From CAXXOK01 sp963674895 (GTDB lineage: Bacteria > Bacillota > Clostridia > Christensenellales > Aristaeellaceae), in contig CAXXCY010000002.1 in NCBI GenBank assembly GCA_963674895.2, forward strand, positions 682,001 through 746,000: 64,000 bases of DNA, written 5' to 3'. Made by a program: the position numbers and the translations under genes. This document shows, piece after piece, positions 61,502-64,000 of the stretch. Under the pieces are notes generated by a model. That model was not told where the DNA came from. It ran no database searches and worked only from the letters and a program-made list of their open reading frames with translations. The stretch's first letter is position 1. Each line of letters begins with the position of its first letter.

Positions 61502-62959
61502 ATGTTGAAAAAATGGATCGCGCTGTGCTGTGTTGTTCTCTTGCTCGTTCCGGCCTTTGCCTCCGCGTGTACCACGATCATTGTCGGCCGCGAGGTCAGT
61601 GCCGACGGTTCCTTCATTTTCGGCCGTACGGACGATACGCATACGATCGGCAAGGAGCAGATCGTCACCGTACCCGCCCAAACCGCCGATGCGCCCGTTG
61701 TGTTTGTGGATGAATACAACGGCTTTACCATGGAATTGCCGCTTGTCGGCTGCCAGTATGTGATGACGCCGCGCGGCGTGAGCACGCATACCGGCATTTG
61801 GGCGGAAAGCGCGCTCAACGAGTACAATGTCGCCATCACCGCGACGGAAACGATCGAGCCCAAGCCGGAAGCGCTGGAGGCCGACCCGTATGTGCTCAAC
61901 GGCATCGCGGAATCCAATATCCCGACGCTGGTCATTCCGTATGTGAAAACCGCCGCGGAAGGCATCCGGCTGCTCGGATCGCTGGTCAGCGAGTACGGCA
62001 GCGCGGAGAGCAACGGCGTGGTGATCGCGGACCCGGGCGAAGCCTGGTATATGGAAATCTACACCGGGCACCAATGGCTCGCGATCAAGCTGCCGGAGGA
62101 TAAGGTCGCCGTGATCCCCAACGAGGCGGTGATCGGCTTCGCGGATACCAGCGATACCGAAAACGTAATCGCAACCCCGGATTTCTGGGAATTTGCTCAA
62201 AAGCATGATTTTCTGGTCGAGAGCGACGGTCAGCCGCACGCAGCCATGACCTATGGCGAGGACCGGTTTGACACGCTGAACTTGAACGGCAATCAATACC
62301 GCATCTGGGGCGCCCGCCATTTCCTCGCGCCTTCCCAGACCGGGGATATCGATTTGACCGCCTATTACGACGCGTTTTTTGTGCCCGATGGAAAGGTGAG
62401 CCTTGCCGATTGCATGGAGCTTATGCGCTACCGCTATGAGGACACGGAGTACAATACCAACATAAGCAAGCATTGCCGGCCTATCGGCGTGAACTACACG
62501 GAAGCCGCGCATCTGTTCTGGCTTCGGGATAACCTGCCGATTGTGGAGTGGGTTGCGCTGGCCAATCCGGAATTCAGCGTATTCCTGCCCCTGTACGGCA
62601 ACCTGACCTCCACCCCCGAGGCATATACGAAGGACACGCTCTTAAGCAGCCCGGACGTCGCCTATTTCAGCTTCCGGAGCCTGTCCAACCTCTGCGTGGA
62701 GGACCGCGAGCGGTACGGCGCGGACGTGCGTACATACTGGAAGGCGATGGAAACCCTGCTGATCGGCAATATGCCCGCCATGGACCAGGCGTACCTTGAC
62801 TCAGGATGCGATGGGGATGTGGCCGCACAGCTGTTTGCCGATATCGCAAACAACGCGCTGGATGCTTCCGGGCGGCTGTTCAGCCAGGTGATGGATCAGC
62901 GGATCCGGCGCATGGCGTATACCGAGGATGATTTTATGAACCGGTATCAGGACCGGTGA
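61502..62959 (+). CDS. Secreted C69-family dipeptidase
   Basis: 485 residues. A signal peptide (about 1-22, KKWIALCCVVLLLVPAFASA) precedes Cys23 in SACTTIIVGREVSADGS. In C69 (Ntn-hydrolase) enzymes the Cys after cleavage is the catalytic residue, and GRTDDTHT fits the family. The rest shows the barrel-like sequence GVSTHTGIWAESALNEYN and EAWYMEIYTGHQW. It is likely exported or lipid-anchored through this Cys, though lipobox spacing is not ideal. Peptide uptake/scavenging role inferred. Confidence 0.85.
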   Translation: MLKKWIALCCVVLLLVPAFASACTTIIVGREVSADGSFIFGRTDDTHTIGKEQIVTVPAQTADAPVVFVDEYNGFTMELPLVGCQYVMTPRGVSTHTGIWAESALNEYNVAITATETIEPKPEALEADPYVLNGIAESNIPTLVIPYVKTAAEGIRLLGSLVSEYGSAESNGVVIADPGEAWYMEIYTGHQWLAIKLPEDKVAVIPNEAVIGFADTSDTENVIATPDFWEFAQKHDFLVESDGQPHAAMTYGEDRFDTLNLNGNQYRIWGARHFLAPSQTGDIDLTAYYDAFFVPDGKVSLADCMELMRYRYEDTEYNTNISKHCRPIGVNYTEAAHLFWLRDNLPIVEWVALANPEFSVFLPLYGNLTSTPEAYTKDTLLSSPDVAYFSFRSLSNLCVEDRERYGADVRTYWKAMETLLIGNMPAMDQAYLDSGCDGDVAAQLFADIANNALDASGRLFSQVMDQRIRRMAYTEDDFMNRYQDR

Positions 62960-62968
62960 TAGTATACT

Positions 62969-63170
62969 GATTCCAATCTTTAATACTATATAGATTGCGA
63001 GTATTTTGGCCGTAATCAAGAAGAGGAAACGCAGGTGTAGCCGGATGCTACATCAAGTTTTCTCGACGATGAGTACGGGCAAAAGACGAAGCGAGATGAT
63101 AGTGTTAAGGGTTGGAATTAGTATAAATACAACTCACATTCCAGCCGCCCGTTATACAGGCGGCGTTTTT
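62969..63170 (+). ncRNA. Conserved RNA-like element, copy B (rightward), with terminator
   Basis: Copy of the element at 11251-11412 (minus). Conserved blocks run from TTAAT, TAGATT and TATTTTG, through AGAGGAAACGCAGGTGTAG, CTACATCAAGTTTTCTCGAC and CGGGCAAAAGACGAAG, to GGGTT and GAATT (to about 63128). A hairpin GCCGCC..GGCGGC with GTTTTT (63144-63170) follows and lies over the 3' end of the minus-strand methyltransferase gene. About 200 nt. Stem-loop differences are confined to the loop of the inner stem. Unknown identity. Confidence 0.55.
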
Positions 63171-64000
63171 GCGTTGCGCGGCGGCCGAAATAACGCTCGA
63201 ACGCCGGATCGGCGCACAGCGCGCCCATCGCCCAGGTTGGATGCCGCTTGAGCAGGAAGCCCAGCTCGCGGTAGAGCGCGTGGCAGCTTTCGGTATCCGA
63301 CAGCCGTTCGCCGTAGGGCGGGTTGCACAGAAACACGCCGTTTTGCTGCGGGAGGTTGAGCGTGCGCAGGTCCTGTACATCCACGGGGATGCGGTAGGCG
63401 AGGCCTGCCTGCGCGATATGCCTTTCGCACAGCCCGATTGCTTCGGGGTCGATATCGCTGCCGCCGATATCGAACGCGGTTTCCGGCGCATAGGCGGCCT
63501 CCGCTTCCCGCCGGATGCTTTGCATGGCCTCCCCGGGCATGAATGGATACTTTTCACAGGCAAAGCTCCGCATAAGCCCGCTCGCGCGGTTCGTTGCCTG
63601 AAACGCGGCCTCGATTAAAAGCGTGCCCGTGCCGCAGCAGGGATCGTACAGCGGCATGTTAGGCTTCCACGGGGAAAGTGTAACCATGGCCGCCGCGAGC
63701 GTTTCCCGTAGCGGCGCTTCGCCGTTCCAGGTGCGGTATCCGCGTCGGTTGAGCGCGTCGCCGCTCATGTCCAGCGTCACGCGAAGCCGATCGCCGCGGA
63801 TGGCGGCTTCGACCGTGAAGGGCACGCCGGTTTCCGGAAGCGCAGACACGCGGTGCTTTTCCATCAGGCGGTTTACGATCGCCTTTTTAGCGACGGACTG
63901 GCAGTCGCGCACGCTCATCAGTTGGCTGCGTACGCACTTCCCCTCGACGAGGATCGCCGAGTCGGGCTGCATATAGGCTTCCCAGGGGATGCCGCCGACG
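63118..64000 (-). CDS. THUMP-type RNA methyltransferase (RlmL/YpsC-like), 5' end outside window
   Basis: About 294 visible residues; the N-terminus lies to the right of the window (frame open to 64000 with GGIPWEAYM). It has a THUMP-like portion (SQLMSVRDCQSVAKKAIVNRL), then a class I methyltransferase with LYDPCCGTGTLLIEAAF, GSDIDPEAIGLCERHI and the catalytic FLCNPPYGERL (NPPY). This suggests an rRNA m2G-type enzyme. The final codons overlap the RNA-B terminator hairpin. Confidence 0.88.
   Translation of the reverse strand, partial: VGGIPWEAYMQPDSAILVEGKCVRSQLMSVRDCQSVAKKAIVNRLMEKHRVSALPETGVPFTVEAAIRGDRLRVTLDMSGDALNRRGYRTWNGEAPLRETLAAAMVTLSPWKPNMPLYDPCCGTGTLLIEAAFQATNRASGLMRSFACEKYPFMPGEAMQSIRREAEAAYAPETAFDIGGSDIDPEAIGLCERHIAQAGLAYRIPVDVQDLRTLNLPQQNGVFLCNPPYGERLSDTESCHALYRELGFLLKRHPTWAMGALCADPAFERYFGRRATQKRRLYNGRLECELYLY

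Noticed and set aside
63006..63251. 81-codon frame on element B
   Set aside because: It runs through the terminator hairpin and into the antisense of the methyltransferase. Changes between copies are not biased to third codon positions.

Overview
The window looks like a chromosomal segment of a fairly GC-rich member of the Clostridia (Bacillota), probably near the Christensenellales-type lineages, although that rank is inference. Supporting signs are a Gram-positive ylm division cluster (YggS, SepF, YggT, DivIVA), an isoleucine T-box, a GlgC/GlgD pair, a BirA-type biotin operator, an ECF riboflavin transporter under an FMN riboswitch, and a Clostridia-like 16S gene. Almost everything is housekeeping. 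No phage, transposase or CRISPR array was found. Layout: 1-4 kb holds aspartate kinase and two membrane proteins. 4.1-5.7 kb is an AT-rich patch with a glycosyltransferase. 5.8-11.2 kb carries an RsbW-like/SigB-like pair followed by an adaptor protein and the ylm division genes. 11.25-14.8 kb has a conserved RNA-like element (copy A), the T-box and ileS. 14.8-20.7 kb has RNA-modification genes (methyltransferase, pseudouridine synthase, tgt), an M1-peptidase-like protein whose zinc ligands are lost, a GT2-GtrA fusion and a DUF896 protein. 20.8-26.2 kb is a 16S-23S-5S operon with no tRNA in the spacers. 26.4-29.6 kb has a TPR protein and a leftward group (two GNATs, an unknown protein, a lipid kinase). 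29.7-35.7 kb is the glycogen operon glgBCDA, with a small coupled leader ORF. 35.7-36.3 kb is bioY. 36.6-48.1 kb is the translation operon rimP-nusA-ylxR-ylxQ-infB-rbfA-nrnA-truB-ribF, then rpsO and pnp. 48.2-58.6 kb holds an M16 protease, an MFS transporter, a DUF362 ferredoxin-like protein, uvrA, an MBL/beta-CASP protein and a GH3 glycosidase. 58.7-61.3 kb holds the FMN riboswitch, ribU and tsaE-tsaB-rimI. 61.5-64 kb holds a C69 dipeptidase, copy B of the RNA-like element and a THUMP-type methyltransferase cut by the right edge. Points that stand out: (1) an approximately 160-nt element occurs twice, 51 kb apart and in opposite orientation. Its stems and single-stranded blocks are conserved and its loop varies, so it is probably an uncharacterised small RNA family. 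(2) ileS, nusA, ylxQ, infB (twice) and uvrA all carry apparent one-base insertions, most of them within 3 kb. This points to sequence error or recent decay and must be settled before these genes are called broken. (3) Several hairpin or MITE-like elements sit in intergenic gaps, and one separates the FMN riboswitch from ribU. (4) RibF lacks its riboflavin kinase half, the M1-like protein has lost two zinc ligands, and the RsbW-like protein has a degenerate ATP-binding box. All calls were made by reading the sequence. No database search was run.
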